Assembly: GCA_012718915.1 (NCBI GenBank)
Contig: JAAYBI010000012.1
Coordinates: 44,343 to 108,342, forward strand
Reading direction: 5' to 3'
DNA length: 64,000 bases
Source of the DNA: Clostridiaceae bacterium
GTDB lineage: Bacteria > Bacillota > Clostridia > Saccharofermentanales > Saccharofermentanaceae
Positions 48,096 to 56,811 of the stretch are shown piece by piece (positions within the stretch are counted from its first letter, which is position 1; each line of letters starts with the position of its first letter). The position numbers were made by a program, and so were the translations under genes. Under the pieces are notes generated by a model, which saw only the letters and a list, made by a program, of their open reading frames with translations, was not told the DNA's origin and did no database searches.

Positions 48096-49433
48096 TTACG
48101 GTTCCAGCCGGTTCATATCTCTTGGAAAGAGAGTACTGTATCGGACATTATTGTCATCAAAAATCTTCATGCACAAACGTTCAAGTCCAAGGCCGAGCCC
48201 CCCGTGAGGAGGCATGCCGTGCTTATGAATCATCAGGTAATTCTCAAAACCGGACGTATCCATTCCACGCGCGACCATTTTGTCGACCTGCGCTTGATAA
48301 TCGTGGATACGCTGACCACCGGTAGTCACTTCCATACCTCTGAACAGCAAGTCAAAAGAAAGAGTAAACGCCGGATCTTCGGGATCGTCCATCGCATAGA
48401 AGGGTCGCTTCTTGGAAGGATAGTGTGTGACAAACACAAAATCACTGTCGAATTCTTCTTTAAAATAACGTCCGATCAATTGCTCTTCGACCGGTTCTAA
48501 ATCGAACGGATCTTTGATCTTGTGACCATACTTCTCCGCAACCGCGTCTTTGGCGTCACGAAAACGAATGACAGGAATTTGATCAAACTTTGGAATAACA
48601 ACGCCTAACGCTTTACATTCGCGTTCGCAATCCTTTTCGAGGGTTGCGAAAATATGCTTGAGCAAAGCCGTTTCCATATTCATAATATCGTAAAAGGAAT
48701 TAATATAGCCCATCTCAAAATCCAAACTGATATATTCGTTGAGGTGGCGATTCGTGCTGTGTTTTTCTGCGCGGAAAACAGGTCCTACTTCGTAAACTCT
48801 CTCGAATACTCCCACCATGGTCTGCTTATAGAATTGCGGACTCTGTGCTAAAAATGCTTTTCTCCCGAAATAGTCCAGACGAAATACATTGGTGCCACCC
48901 TCAGCGTTACCGCCGACAATCTTCGGTGTGCGAATGTCCACAAAACCATTGCGCTCCAAAAAATCACGATATGCCCGAACTATCGCAGCCTGGATGCGAA
49001 ATCTTGCCCGTAATTCCCCTGATCTCAAAGTCAGCGGCCGATTCGACAAATCCGTGTCAAGGTTGACGTTCATTCTAAACCGCTTGGAAATATTGACCGG
49101 CATTGCTTCGACAGGCGTTGAAAGGGGTGTGATTGAGGAAGGCAAGAATTCAACGCCGTCGGGGGCCCGCTCTTCCAAGCGAACTATACCATCCATACGA
49201 AGCGTCGTTTCCATCTGTAAAGACTCGAACACTGCACCTGGTTCCCCGGACTTATCTATAACACATTGCACCAGAGCATCCGGAATACGAAGAATGACAA
49301 AGGCAAAATCTCCCATGTCACGTATATTATGAATGGCACCATGAATTTGAATCGGCTGATTATTCTGTGCACTCTTACGGAGCATATCCAATGTCGTTGC
49401 TTCAAGAAGACCCATACCGTTCATATATTCCAT
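48096..49433 (-). CDS. aspS: Aspartyl-tRNA synthetase, archaeal-type (probably non-discriminating)
   Basis: From the ATG at 49433, 8 nt after GGAAAGGG; 445 residues, the compact form without the bacterial GAD insertion domain (bacterial AspRS is ~590). Class II motifs: FRAEKHSTNRHLNEYISLDFEM (18 of which define the archaeal/eukaryal group), AFLAQSPQFYKQ, and GGLGLGLERL. Placed directly before gatCAB it is best read as an AspRS that also charges tRNA-Asn with Asp for amidation. Non-discrimination is inferred from context. Confidence 0.92.
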   Translation of the reverse strand: MEYMNGMGLLEATTLDMLRKSAQNNQPIQIHGAIHNIRDMGDFAFVILRIPDALVQCVIDKSGEPGAVFESLQMETTLRMDGIVRLEERAPDGVEFLPSSITPLSTPVEAMPVNISKRFRMNVNLDTDLSNRPLTLRSGELRARFRIQAAIVRAYRDFLERNGFVDIRTPKIVGGNAEGGTNVFRLDYFGRKAFLAQSPQFYKQTMVGVFERVYEVGPVFRAEKHSTNRHLNEYISLDFEMGYINSFYDIMNMETALLKHIFATLEKDCERECKALGVVIPKFDQIPVIRFRDAKDAVAEKYGHKIKDPFDLEPVEEQLIGRYFKEEFDSDFVFVTHYPSKKRPFYAMDDPEDPAFTLSFDLLFRGMEVTTGGQRIHDYQAQVDKMVARGMDTSGFENYLMIHKHGMPPHGGLGLGLERLCMKIFDDNNVRYSTLFPRDMNRLEP

Positions 49434-49485
49434 CTGCACATCCCTTTCCATCCCGACCTGGATTTTCTGCGATTTTATTTAGAGA

Positions 49486-49515
49486 ATTCTATCACGGACA
49501 GCCCAAACAGCGCAA
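49486..49515 (-). promoter_or_regulatory. Candidate promoter of aspS-gatCAB
   Basis: Minus strand TTGCGC (49510-49515) and TAGAAT (49486-49491), 18-nt spacer, about 45 nt before the aspS start. Confidence 0.4.
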
Positions 49516-49527
49516 GAATTCCATAGC

Positions 49528-49555
49528 AAAGGCGGCCCATAAAACGGCCGCCTTT
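49528..49555 (-). terminator. Terminator after the alcohol dehydrogenase
   Basis: Perfect 10-bp stem AAAGGCGGCC/GGCCGCCTTT with an 8-nt loop. It separates the dehydrogenase gene from the aspS promoter. Only a short T stretch follows. Confidence 0.75.
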
Positions 49556-49597
49556 GGACATTTCATTGATTGAAATCTTATTGTACAAAAAACATGA

Positions 49598-50773
49598 TCA
49601 CATATCAAACATCAAAGTGTAAATATTAGCACAGTCCTCTTCTGTCAACTTTACAAAAGAACCCAAAGTGCCGCCTTCAAGCCCGAGATGTTCAACCAGA
49701 TAAGGGATATCTTCTTTTTTGCCGTTGATCTGCTCTATACGCGTCGGCAATCCACATGACACAAAGAAACTCTCCAATCTCGCGATACCCTCGACAGCGG
49801 TACGCATCGGATTATCAAAGTGCATATTGCAACCGAAAACCCGAACAGCCAGTTGAGCAAATCGCATCGGATCGTGAGCGCAGTTGTACTTCATCCAAGC
49901 CGGGAAAACAATCGCCAAACCGGCTCCGTGAGCAATGCCATACAACGCAGACAACTCATGTTCCAGTCCGTGACTGCTCCAATCCTGTTCTCTTCCAACG
50001 CCGACAATATTGTTGTGCGCAACCATTCCGGCCCACATGATGTTGGCACGTGCTTCATAATCATTCGGATCCAGAATAACTTTCGGAACCTCGTTGATCA
50101 TTGAAATCAATAGCGCTTCACAAAGTCGATCGGTGGTCTCAACGTTCTTGGTATTTGTAAAATATCTTTCGAGGATATGAGCAATGATATCCGCAGAGCC
50201 CGCTGCCGTCTGATTGAGTGGCAAGGTCTGTGTTAACGCCGGATTAAGAACCGAAAACACCGGTCTAATAACATCATTGGAATAGCCGCGCTTATAGCTG
50301 CCTTCCGTCTTTGTAATGACCGAGCTTTCCGAACCCTCCGATCCGGCAGCGGCTATCGTAAGAACCGTCGCAACCGGAATCGTAGCTGTGGCTTGAGCCT
50401 TACCTGCGTAAAAATCCCAAAAATCACCGTCGTACTTCACACCGATACCGATTGCCTTGGCTGAATCAATCGTTGAGCCTCCGCCGACGGCAAGTATAAA
50501 GTCAACAGATTCTTTCTTGCAAAGCTCAATGCCTTCGTAAACTTTGGTGTCAATCGGATTCGGCATAACGCCGCCCAACTCAACATATTCCAAACCTTCC
50601 GCACGAATTGATTCGCGAACACGATCCATCAGTCCGGACTTGATTACCGAGCCTCCGCCATAGTGAATTAATATCTTTTTTGCTCCATATTTCTTGGAAA
50701 GTGCTCCGACCTGTGTCTCGGTATCCTTTCCAAAAACAAATTGCGTGGGACTGTGAAAATTAAAATTCTGCAT
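49598..50773 (-). CDS. Iron-containing alcohol dehydrogenase (butanol dehydrogenase-like)
   Basis: 391 residues of the BdhA/YqhD group: start NFNFHSPTQFVFGK, cofactor region HYGGGSVIKSGLMDRV and AVGGGSTIDSAKAIG, metal ligands in SADIIAHILERYF (Asp, His) and SSHGLEHELSALYGIAHGAG (His residues). It should interconvert alcohols and aldehydes with NAD(P)H during fermentation. Confidence 0.93.
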   Translation of the reverse strand: MQNFNFHSPTQFVFGKDTETQVGALSKKYGAKKILIHYGGGSVIKSGLMDRVRESIRAEGLEYVELGGVMPNPIDTKVYEGIELCKKESVDFILAVGGGSTIDSAKAIGIGVKYDGDFWDFYAGKAQATATIPVATVLTIAAAGSEGSESSVITKTEGSYKRGYSNDVIRPVFSVLNPALTQTLPLNQTAAGSADIIAHILERYFTNTKNVETTDRLCEALLISMINEVPKVILDPNDYEARANIMWAGMVAHNNIVGVGREQDWSSHGLEHELSALYGIAHGAGLAIVFPAWMKYNCAHDPMRFAQLAVRVFGCNMHFDNPMRTAVEGIARLESFFVSCGLPTRIEQINGKKEDIPYLVEHLGLEGGTLGSFVKLTEEDCANIYTLMFDM

Positions 50774-50836
50774 TCTTATTCACCTCCGTAGGATTCTTAA
50801 TCACTTGTATCAATAAAAGTATTGCACAAAAAAACC

Positions 50837-50864
50837 GCGCCTGTGAATATTGTCTCACAGACGC
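50837..50864 (-). terminator. Terminator after prsA
   Basis: Stem GCG-CTGTGA with TCACAG-CGC (one mismatch) followed on the minus strand by GGTTTTTTT. Confidence 0.8.
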
Positions 50865-50943
50865 AGCTCGATTATCGATATAAGTCAGCAAATTTACAAA
50901 ACGTTTGCCGAGAATTATGCGATCAGAAGGCTGACACAAATAA

Positions 50944-52092
50944 TCAAGTGACCGGCACCAGTTCATATTCTCCGGATTCAACCTTATCGGTCAATAGTTT
51001 TCCTAATACATTCTGTGCGATGGTCTTCTTCTGATCATCTGAAGCTTCCTTGTTGCCGACAAAAAACATCACATGAAAACCGTAAGTCGTCTGAACAATC
51101 CCCTTGTCGCCTTCAACCCTGCCATCCGTAAAACACCAGTCTTCGAATTCCGGCACCATTTGTCCGCGCGAAACAGTATACTCTGCAGATTCCGCGGCAT
51201 TGCCGTCGCGCATTTCCCGGTCTCCGACAAGTACCATGTTGTCATAAGAGTCGACTTCTTCTAACACCGCCTCAGCCTTTTGTCTGGCTTCAGCGAGTGT
51301 CGCTTCATCCGAATCGCTCTTGGCAGCAATCAAAATATGCCGAACGGTCGGAAGCAAAATATCTTGGTCGGAGTAATCGAAATTGGCTACATATTGATCG
51401 ATGTAATGTCCGGTCAAATAGTATCGATACATGATGGATTGGTATTGGTCAAGCGTCATGTCAGTTCCAAAATATTGACCGATATAGGCATCCACTTCAA
51501 ATCCTGCCGCGTCTGCGGTCTGCTGAATCGCATCGATGTTCGCATCCAAGGAATCGAGAATAGTCTGCGATAAGGTGATGTTTTCAGCTTCAGCAAGTCC
51601 TTCGATCAGATAACTCTTCTGAATTTCGCGCTCAACATAATCATTTAAATAGTCATTCCAAGTACCGGTCTCCGGATAGAGCAGGTCGCAAGTGGCGGAA
51701 AGATCAATGAGTCCTTCCGCGGTTGCGGGATAATAGCCGTAAGATGCATAAGTAGAGAGCTCGGTAAAGGCGTTAATGTAGTAAAAATTATACTCACTCT
51801 TAGTAATGTTCTTTCCGGCAATGGTATATGTCTTGTTGAGATTCGACATCATGTCTTTACCATATACATCTTCCATCGTCAGCAATCCGCCATTCGTTGA
51901 AGATGTGTTGTCGGAAGAGTCAGTCACGGTCGAATCCGAAGATAAGTTCGAATCTGAGATGGTGACATCACCCGTTGGCAGCACGTTAGTTTCGTTCTTG
52001 TTCTTGTCCTCGCATCCGGTCACAATCGATAATGCGAACGTCAGTGAAGCGATTACTAATGAAATTGTTATTTTTCGAACTAATTTTGACAT
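50944..52092 (-). CDS. prsA: PrsA-like peptidyl-prolyl isomerase lipoprotein
   Basis: 382 residues. Lipoprotein signal with lipobox IVTGC near residue 27, a Ser/Thr/Asp-rich linker, a SurA-like N-domain, and a parvulin domain at ~250-365: VRHILIAAK, GQMVPEFEDWCF and TTYGFHVMFFVG. It would fold exported proteins at the outer face of the membrane. Monocistronic with its own terminator. Confidence 0.88.
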   Translation of the reverse strand: MSKLVRKITISLVIASLTFALSIVTGCEDKNKNETNVLPTGDVTISDSNLSSDSTVTDSSDNTSSTNGGLLTMEDVYGKDMMSNLNKTYTIAGKNITKSEYNFYYINAFTELSTYASYGYYPATAEGLIDLSATCDLLYPETGTWNDYLNDYVEREIQKSYLIEGLAEAENITLSQTILDSLDANIDAIQQTADAAGFEVDAYIGQYFGTDMTLDQYQSIMYRYYLTGHYIDQYVANFDYSDQDILLPTVRHILIAAKSDSDEATLAEARQKAEAVLEEVDSYDNMVLVGDREMRDGNAAESAEYTVSRGQMVPEFEDWCFTDGRVEGDKGIVQTTYGFHVMFFVGNKEASDDQKKTIAQNVLGKLLTDKVESGEYELVPVT

Positions 52093-52214
52093 ACTATTTC
52101 CTCTACTTTACGTCAATAAAAAAAAGCGAACACCGCAATTGTATCACAGTCCTAACCGGATTATTTCAATTATCTTAGGCAAATCATCGGCATTTGGAAG
52201 TACTTTGGCCAAAA

Positions 52215-52979
52215 TCACTCCATATCGAGATAAATCGGGCAATGGTCTGAGCCCATGACGTCCGACATAATATTGGAATCGGAGACACGATTAATTAGTG
52301 CCTGATTCGTGAAAAAATAGTCAATACGCCAACCGACATTGCGATCACGTGCGAATGTTTTATAGGACCACCACGTATATTTGTCCTCGGCATCCGGATA
52401 CTTATAACGAAACGTGTCAACCAATCCGTCTTCGATGAAACGATCAATCCAGACACGCTCCTCAGGCAAAAAGCCGGATACTTTTGAGTTTGCCGTCGGA
52501 TTAGAAAGATCGATTGGCCGATGCGCCGTATTAACATCTCCGCATACGATGACATTTTCGCCTGAAGCGATATGGTTTCGAATTCTCGAAAGAAAACAAT
52601 CATAAAAATCCAGTTTGAACGCAAGGCGATCCGGACCCTGTCCGCCATTCGGAAAATAGATGTTATAAAGCACAAAATCTTCATATCGCGCGCAAATCGT
52701 TCGACCCTCGTGATCAAATCGATCCTCACCCAGTCCGAACGTCACACTTAAAGGTTCTTCGCGAGTATAAAGCGCCGTTCCCGAATAACCTTTTCGCTCT
52801 GCAGAGTGAAAATAGGATCGGTATCCCTCAATCTCCTTGAGTTCGGGAGGTACTTGCTCAGGCATTGCTTTTGTTTCCTGAAGACAGATGATATCCGCAC
52901 GGAAATTTTCGAAGCTCTCCAAGAACCCTTTTTGGGCAACGGCTCGAATACCGTTGACATTCCAACTGACCAGTCGCAT
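52215..52979 (-). CDS. exoA: Exodeoxyribonuclease III / AP endonuclease
   Basis: From the ATG at 52979 (MRLVSWNVNG), 4 nt after GAGG; 254 residues, normal for the ExoA/Xth family. Catalytic motifs: WNVNGIRA, IICLQETKA, GDVNTAHRPIDL, NVGWRIDYFF and SDHCPI. Base-excision repair of abasic sites. Confidence 0.95.
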   Translation of the reverse strand: MRLVSWNVNGIRAVAQKGFLESFENFRADIICLQETKAMPEQVPPELKEIEGYRSYFHSAERKGYSGTALYTREEPLSVTFGLGEDRFDHEGRTICARYEDFVLYNIYFPNGGQGPDRLAFKLDFYDCFLSRIRNHIASGENVIVCGDVNTAHRPIDLSNPTANSKVSGFLPEERVWIDRFIEDGLVDTFRYKYPDAEDKYTWWSYKTFARDRNVGWRIDYFFTNQALINRVSDSNIMSDVMGSDHCPIYLDME

Positions 52980-53067
52980 AAAACCTCTTTTCGTGCATCG
53001 ACAAATGTGCAATTTTTTGTTTTTATTATAACAGAGTTAGCCATTCCGAAAACACGAGGTAATTTCA

Positions 53068-54015
53068 ATGAAGATAGAAGACATGATCCTGACTCCGGAC
53101 GAAGCTTTTGAAAAGTATAGCGCCAACCCGGTCGACATAGCGATTATCGGCGGAGGTCCTGCAGGGTACAGTGCGGCGATTAATGCACGGACGCGCGGAA
53201 GAAGCGCTTTGATTTTATCCGCAGACTACAAGAACAGTTATTTATTCAGGGCAGGCATCATCGACAATATGCCCGGCATGCCCGGAATTAGCGGCGCCGA
53301 TCTCCTTGAAAGTCTTCGTGAACATGCGCTTTCGATGGGTGCCGAAGAAACCCGAGCCCAGGTACTGATGGTCATGCCGATGCCGATCGATGAAAAGAAA
53401 ACCATTTTTCAGGTCGCATTTGGCACGAACATCATTTCGGCCAATACGGTCATCTTGTCTACAGGCGTTTCAGCCTTCAAGGCTTTTGAGGGAGAAGAGC
53501 GCTTCTTGGGTCGCGGTGTAAGCTACTGCGCCACTTGTGACGGGATGCTTTATCGCAATAAATCGGTCGCCATTATCGCCAAAGCCGCGGATGCCCTTGA
53601 GGAAGCAAGACACCTCAAAAAGATTGGCTGCAAAGTTCATTTTTTCGCGTCCGCAGCCGATATGAAAAAATGGTTTTCCGATATTCAGGAAGGTGAGTTT
53701 GACGGATTGATTACGGCTGCTTCATATATTATCGAAGGAGAAACCGGACTCAGCGGAGTTAAGGCAGACGGCAAGTCTTACCCGGTCGACGGGGTTTTCA
53801 TTCTTCGCGCGTCTATTGCTCCGACGACTCTCGCGCCCGGCATTGAACTCATCGATAACTATATAAGAACAGATCGCTCTCAAGCCACTAGCATTCAGGG
53901 AATGTATGCCGCAGGAGATTGCACCGGCAAACCGTTGCAAATTGCAAAGGCACTGGGAGAAGGTCTGGTCGCGGCATTGTCCGCGGATGCCCACATCACT
54001 GCCGTCTATAAATAA
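53068..54015 (+). CDS. Thioredoxin-reductase-like flavoprotein without NADPH motifs
   Basis: 315 residues. FAD motif IIGGGPAGYSAA near residue 27, redox-active CATC (about residues 157-160), and the C-terminal FAD motif GMYAAGDCTG are present. The second Rossmann motif, normally GxGxxA, reads VAIIAKAADALEEA, and the HRR-type 2'-phosphate motif is absent. This is the pattern of pyridine-nucleotide-independent enzymes such as the ferredoxin-linked thioredoxin reductases of clostridia. Divergent from exoA and followed 38 nt later by an asparaginase. Confidence 0.88.
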   Translation: MKIEDMILTPDEAFEKYSANPVDIAIIGGGPAGYSAAINARTRGRSALILSADYKNSYLFRAGIIDNMPGMPGISGADLLESLREHALSMGAEETRAQVLMVMPMPIDEKKTIFQVAFGTNIISANTVILSTGVSAFKAFEGEERFLGRGVSYCATCDGMLYRNKSVAIIAKAADALEEARHLKKIGCKVHFFASAADMKKWFSDIQEGEFDGLITAASYIIEGETGLSGVKADGKSYPVDGVFILRASIAPTTLAPGIELIDNYIRTDRSQATSIQGMYAAGDCTGKPLQIAKALGEGLVAALSADAHITAVYK

Positions 54016-54053
54016 CCCGGCGGCATCCGATCTTTGATAAGGAGACTTCGGCA

Positions 54054-55055
54054 GTGAATATTGCGAATAAAATACTTATGGTATTTACCGGCGGCACCAT
54101 CGCGTCCCGTCTTCATAAGCAAGCCTTACAACTCGGTGCCGGTCCCTATGCCATTCTTGACTTAGTCCCGGAGGAGCGACCGGTTTTTGATATCATTGAG
54201 CCACTGAGCGTCCTGAGCGAAAACATGACCCCGGAGATGTATCGCGTGTTGTTTTCATCCGTCATCGATAATTTCTCACCACTGAAGCACCGAGCTGTTT
54301 TGATTGCGCACGGTACCGATACCCTGGCGTTCTCCGCTCAGCTCGGTCACATTTTTCTGTCTCATCTGACGGTTCCGGTTATCTTTTTCGGAAGTAATAA
54401 ACCCATACAGGATCCGAAAAGTGATGCGCGCGGCAATTTCAAATCCGCCATCGCTCTTGCGTATCAACTCAAGCGTGGTGTTTATGTCGTCGGTCGCGCG
54501 CAAGACCGAAAGACGTACGTTCACCATGCGTCTTTAATTCAAAGCGCTGAAGCAGATTCGGACAGTTTTTCGAGCTTTAATAATAAAGTGGCCGGTCGAA
54601 TTTCGAAGGGAACGTTTCACCCTTCAGACGATTTTTCCCCGGTCAAACCATTCAAGGGTGGTGCGGCTCTAGTAGGCGCGCTCAAGAAGCTTGATAAACT
54701 CCCCGTCTCGGAAACGGTGCTCTGTCTCCCTGCAGTTCCCTCGGCGCGTTTTGATCATTACCCCATCGGATCGCCGCATTTTAAGTACACATTAATTCGA
54801 ACTCACCATTCCGGAACCGCTAACGCTTTGAGTGAGGATAATCCTTACTCCGTTTTGTATCTGAAACGACTTTGCGACGCTCGCGGAAAGCGGATTTTTA
54901 TGGCACCGATGCTTTCGGACAAGACACTCTACAGCAGCAACAAAGCGCTGTTGGACGAGGGGATTATTCCTGTTTGGAATCGACCGTTTGAAGCGGCTTG
55001 GGCCATTCTGATGGTCTGTAGCTGGCTCGAAAAAGATCCCGATAACTACATGTAA
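54054..55055 (+). CDS. Asparaginase
   Basis: From GTG 54054, 9 nt after AAGGAG. 333 residues of the bacterial asparaginase/glutaminase fold: first Thr motif FTGGTIASR, second motif AHGTDTLAFSA, and the Lys region VIFFGSNKP. No signal peptide, suggesting a cytoplasmic (type I) enzyme. It follows the reductase in the same direction, possibly co-transcribed. Confidence 0.9.
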   Translation: MNIANKILMVFTGGTIASRLHKQALQLGAGPYAILDLVPEERPVFDIIEPLSVLSENMTPEMYRVLFSSVIDNFSPLKHRAVLIAHGTDTLAFSAQLGHIFLSHLTVPVIFFGSNKPIQDPKSDARGNFKSAIALAYQLKRGVYVVGRAQDRKTYVHHASLIQSAEADSDSFSSFNNKVAGRISKGTFHPSDDFSPVKPFKGGAALVGALKKLDKLPVSETVLCLPAVPSARFDHYPIGSPHFKYTLIRTHHSGTANALSEDNPYSVLYLKRLCDARGKRIFMAPMLSDKTLYSSNKALLDEGIIPVWNRPFEAAWAILMVCSWLEKDPDNYM

Positions 55056-55071
55056 CCCCTCTTATTAATAT

Positions 55072-55086
55072 GGGGCTGTCTCAAAA
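55072..55086 (+). repeat. 15-bp transposon-end-like repeat, copy 2
   Basis: GGGGCTGTCTCAAAA, identical and in the same orientation as 8416-8430, 17 nt after the asparaginase stop. No transposase nearby. Confidence 0.4.
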
Positions 55087-55116
55087 TAATGCGCCTCGTA
55101 AAGCGAATGATCCCGA

Positions 55117-56607
55117 TTATTTCTGCGGATGATAAAGCTTCTTTGTCTGGTATTCCGGCTCGGACGTTATGCTGACACCCAGCTTCATAAAAACGTTTTC
55201 ATCCACATGAGAAAGAATCGTCGTGGCATGAGCATCACATCCGCGAAGCTTCTCTAGTTGCTCCATTGCCCGTGCCGCCATCGGATTCGTCGCTGCACAA
55301 ATCGCCAGTGCAATTAATACTTCGTCGGTATGCAATCGCGGATTGTGATTGCCCATATGATTGATCTTAAGATCTTGTATCGGCTCAATGACAATCGGAG
55401 ATATTAAGAGAATATCATGCTGTATACCGGCCAAAACTTTGAGTGCATTGAGCAGCAACGCGGCCGAGGCGCCAAGCAACGGCGTGGTTTTACCGGTAAC
55501 CACGGTTCCATCAGTGAGTTCGACGGCAACCGCCGGGCCGCCGGTCTTGTTTGCGCGTTCACGCGATGCAACCACCGCAGGGCGGTCTGTCTCGGCAATG
55601 CCCATTTTGTTCAACAAGAGCTCCAGCTTCGCAACTTCTGCCGGCTCTGCAATTCCTTTTCTAAGAGAACATTTCGCCTGAAAGAATCGACGGATAATCT
55701 CTTTGTGGGACGCCTTGATGCAGGCCTCGTCATCCGTAATACAGAATCCTGCCATGTTGACGCCCATGTCCGTAGGGCTTTTATAAGGAGATACACCGTA
55801 TATTCTTTCGAAAATCGCATGAACCACAGGATAAATCTCGACATCCCGATTGTAGTTAACGGTCGTTTTGCCGTAAGCCTCTAAGTGGAACGGATCTATC
55901 ATATTGACATCATTGAGATCCGCGGTAGCTGCCTCGTAAGCTAAATTCACAGGATGCTGCAAGGATAGATTCCAAATCGGAAAGGTCTCGAATTTAGCGT
56001 ATCCGGCATTCACGCCTCGTTGGTGTTCGTGAAATAGCTGTGACAGACACGTCGCCATTTTGCCGGAACCCGGACCCGGCGCTGTCACAACGACGAGTGA
56101 ACGCTTGGTCTCGATATAGTCGTTGCGACCATATCCATCATCACTGACAATACCCGCAATATTGGATGGGTACCCGGGAATCGGATAGTGTCTAAAGACT
56201 TGAACTCCCAATTGTTTGAGTCTTTTTTGGAACTGCTTAGCAGAAGGTTGCGCGGCGTATTGGGTAATGACAACGCTGCCGACATATAATCCGATTCCGG
56301 TAAAAGCGTCGATGAGTCTCAAAACATCCTGGTCGTAAGTGATGCCCAAGTCCCCTCTGCGCTTATTCTTCTCTATGGCGTCGGCACTAATGACGATGAC
56401 AATCTCAGCTTCTTCTTTAAGCTCCAGAAGCATCTTGACCTTACTGTCCGGCTGAAAACCGGGTAAGACTCGTGACGCATGATAGTCATCGAATAATTTG
56501 CCGCCAAATTCTAAATATAGCTTCCCGCCAAATGAATTGATTCGATCACGAATATTTTGCGACTGCATCTGCAGATATTTCTCATTATCGAATCCTATGC
56601 TCTTCAT
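55117..56607 (-). CDS. DUF1846 family protein
   Basis: 496 residues from the ATG at 56607 (MKSIGFDN), 11 nt after GGAGG. Recognisable features of the conserved DUF1846 family: FLPGFQPDSK-like region, SADAIEKNKRR, HYPIPGYPSNI, and TAPGPGSGKMATCLSQLFHE, which resembles a nucleotide-binding loop. Biochemical role not known to me. The gene lies behind a leader terminator (56632-56663). Confidence 0.88.
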   Translation of the reverse strand: MKSIGFDNEKYLQMQSQNIRDRINSFGGKLYLEFGGKLFDDYHASRVLPGFQPDSKVKMLLELKEEAEIVIVISADAIEKNKRRGDLGITYDQDVLRLIDAFTGIGLYVGSVVITQYAAQPSAKQFQKRLKQLGVQVFRHYPIPGYPSNIAGIVSDDGYGRNDYIETKRSLVVVTAPGPGSGKMATCLSQLFHEHQRGVNAGYAKFETFPIWNLSLQHPVNLAYEAATADLNDVNMIDPFHLEAYGKTTVNYNRDVEIYPVVHAIFERIYGVSPYKSPTDMGVNMAGFCITDDEACIKASHKEIIRRFFQAKCSLRKGIAEPAEVAKLELLLNKMGIAETDRPAVVASRERANKTGGPAVAVELTDGTVVTGKTTPLLGASAALLLNALKVLAGIQHDILLISPIVIEPIQDLKINHMGNHNPRLHTDEVLIALAICAATNPMAARAMEQLEKLRGCDAHATTILSHVDENVFMKLGVSITSEPEYQTKKLYHPQK

Positions 56608-56631
56608 GGTTACCGATTCCTCCGTTTTCAC

Positions 56632-56663
56632 AAAAAAAGGGCGGTCTCTTTGTTGAGACGCCC
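56632..56663 (-). terminator. Leader terminator upstream of the DUF1846 gene
   Basis: Minus strand stem GGGCG-TCTC / GAGA-CGCCC (arms 56655-56663 and 56639-56648, one bulged base) with a 6-nt loop, then seven T (56632-56638). It lies between a predicted promoter (56688-56717) and the start codon. Confidence 0.75.
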
Positions 56664-56687
56664 GATTGCCCTCAGTGGCTCTTTACG

Positions 56688-56717
56688 ATTATAGCACTTG
56701 TTATTTCCGTGATTCAA
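56688..56717 (-). promoter_or_regulatory. Promoter of the DUF1846 gene
   Basis: Minus strand TTGAAT (56712-56717), 18 nt, TATAAT (56688-56693). The predicted transcript start is less than 20 nt from the terminator stem. Confidence 0.6.
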
Positions 56718-56811
56718 GGGATAAAAGATTATTTGAGACAGAACATTTGTGTTGTTTTGGTATATTTTTAGGAGTAGAATAGTCATAAAATTCCTTTAAT
56801 CGGAGAATGCT

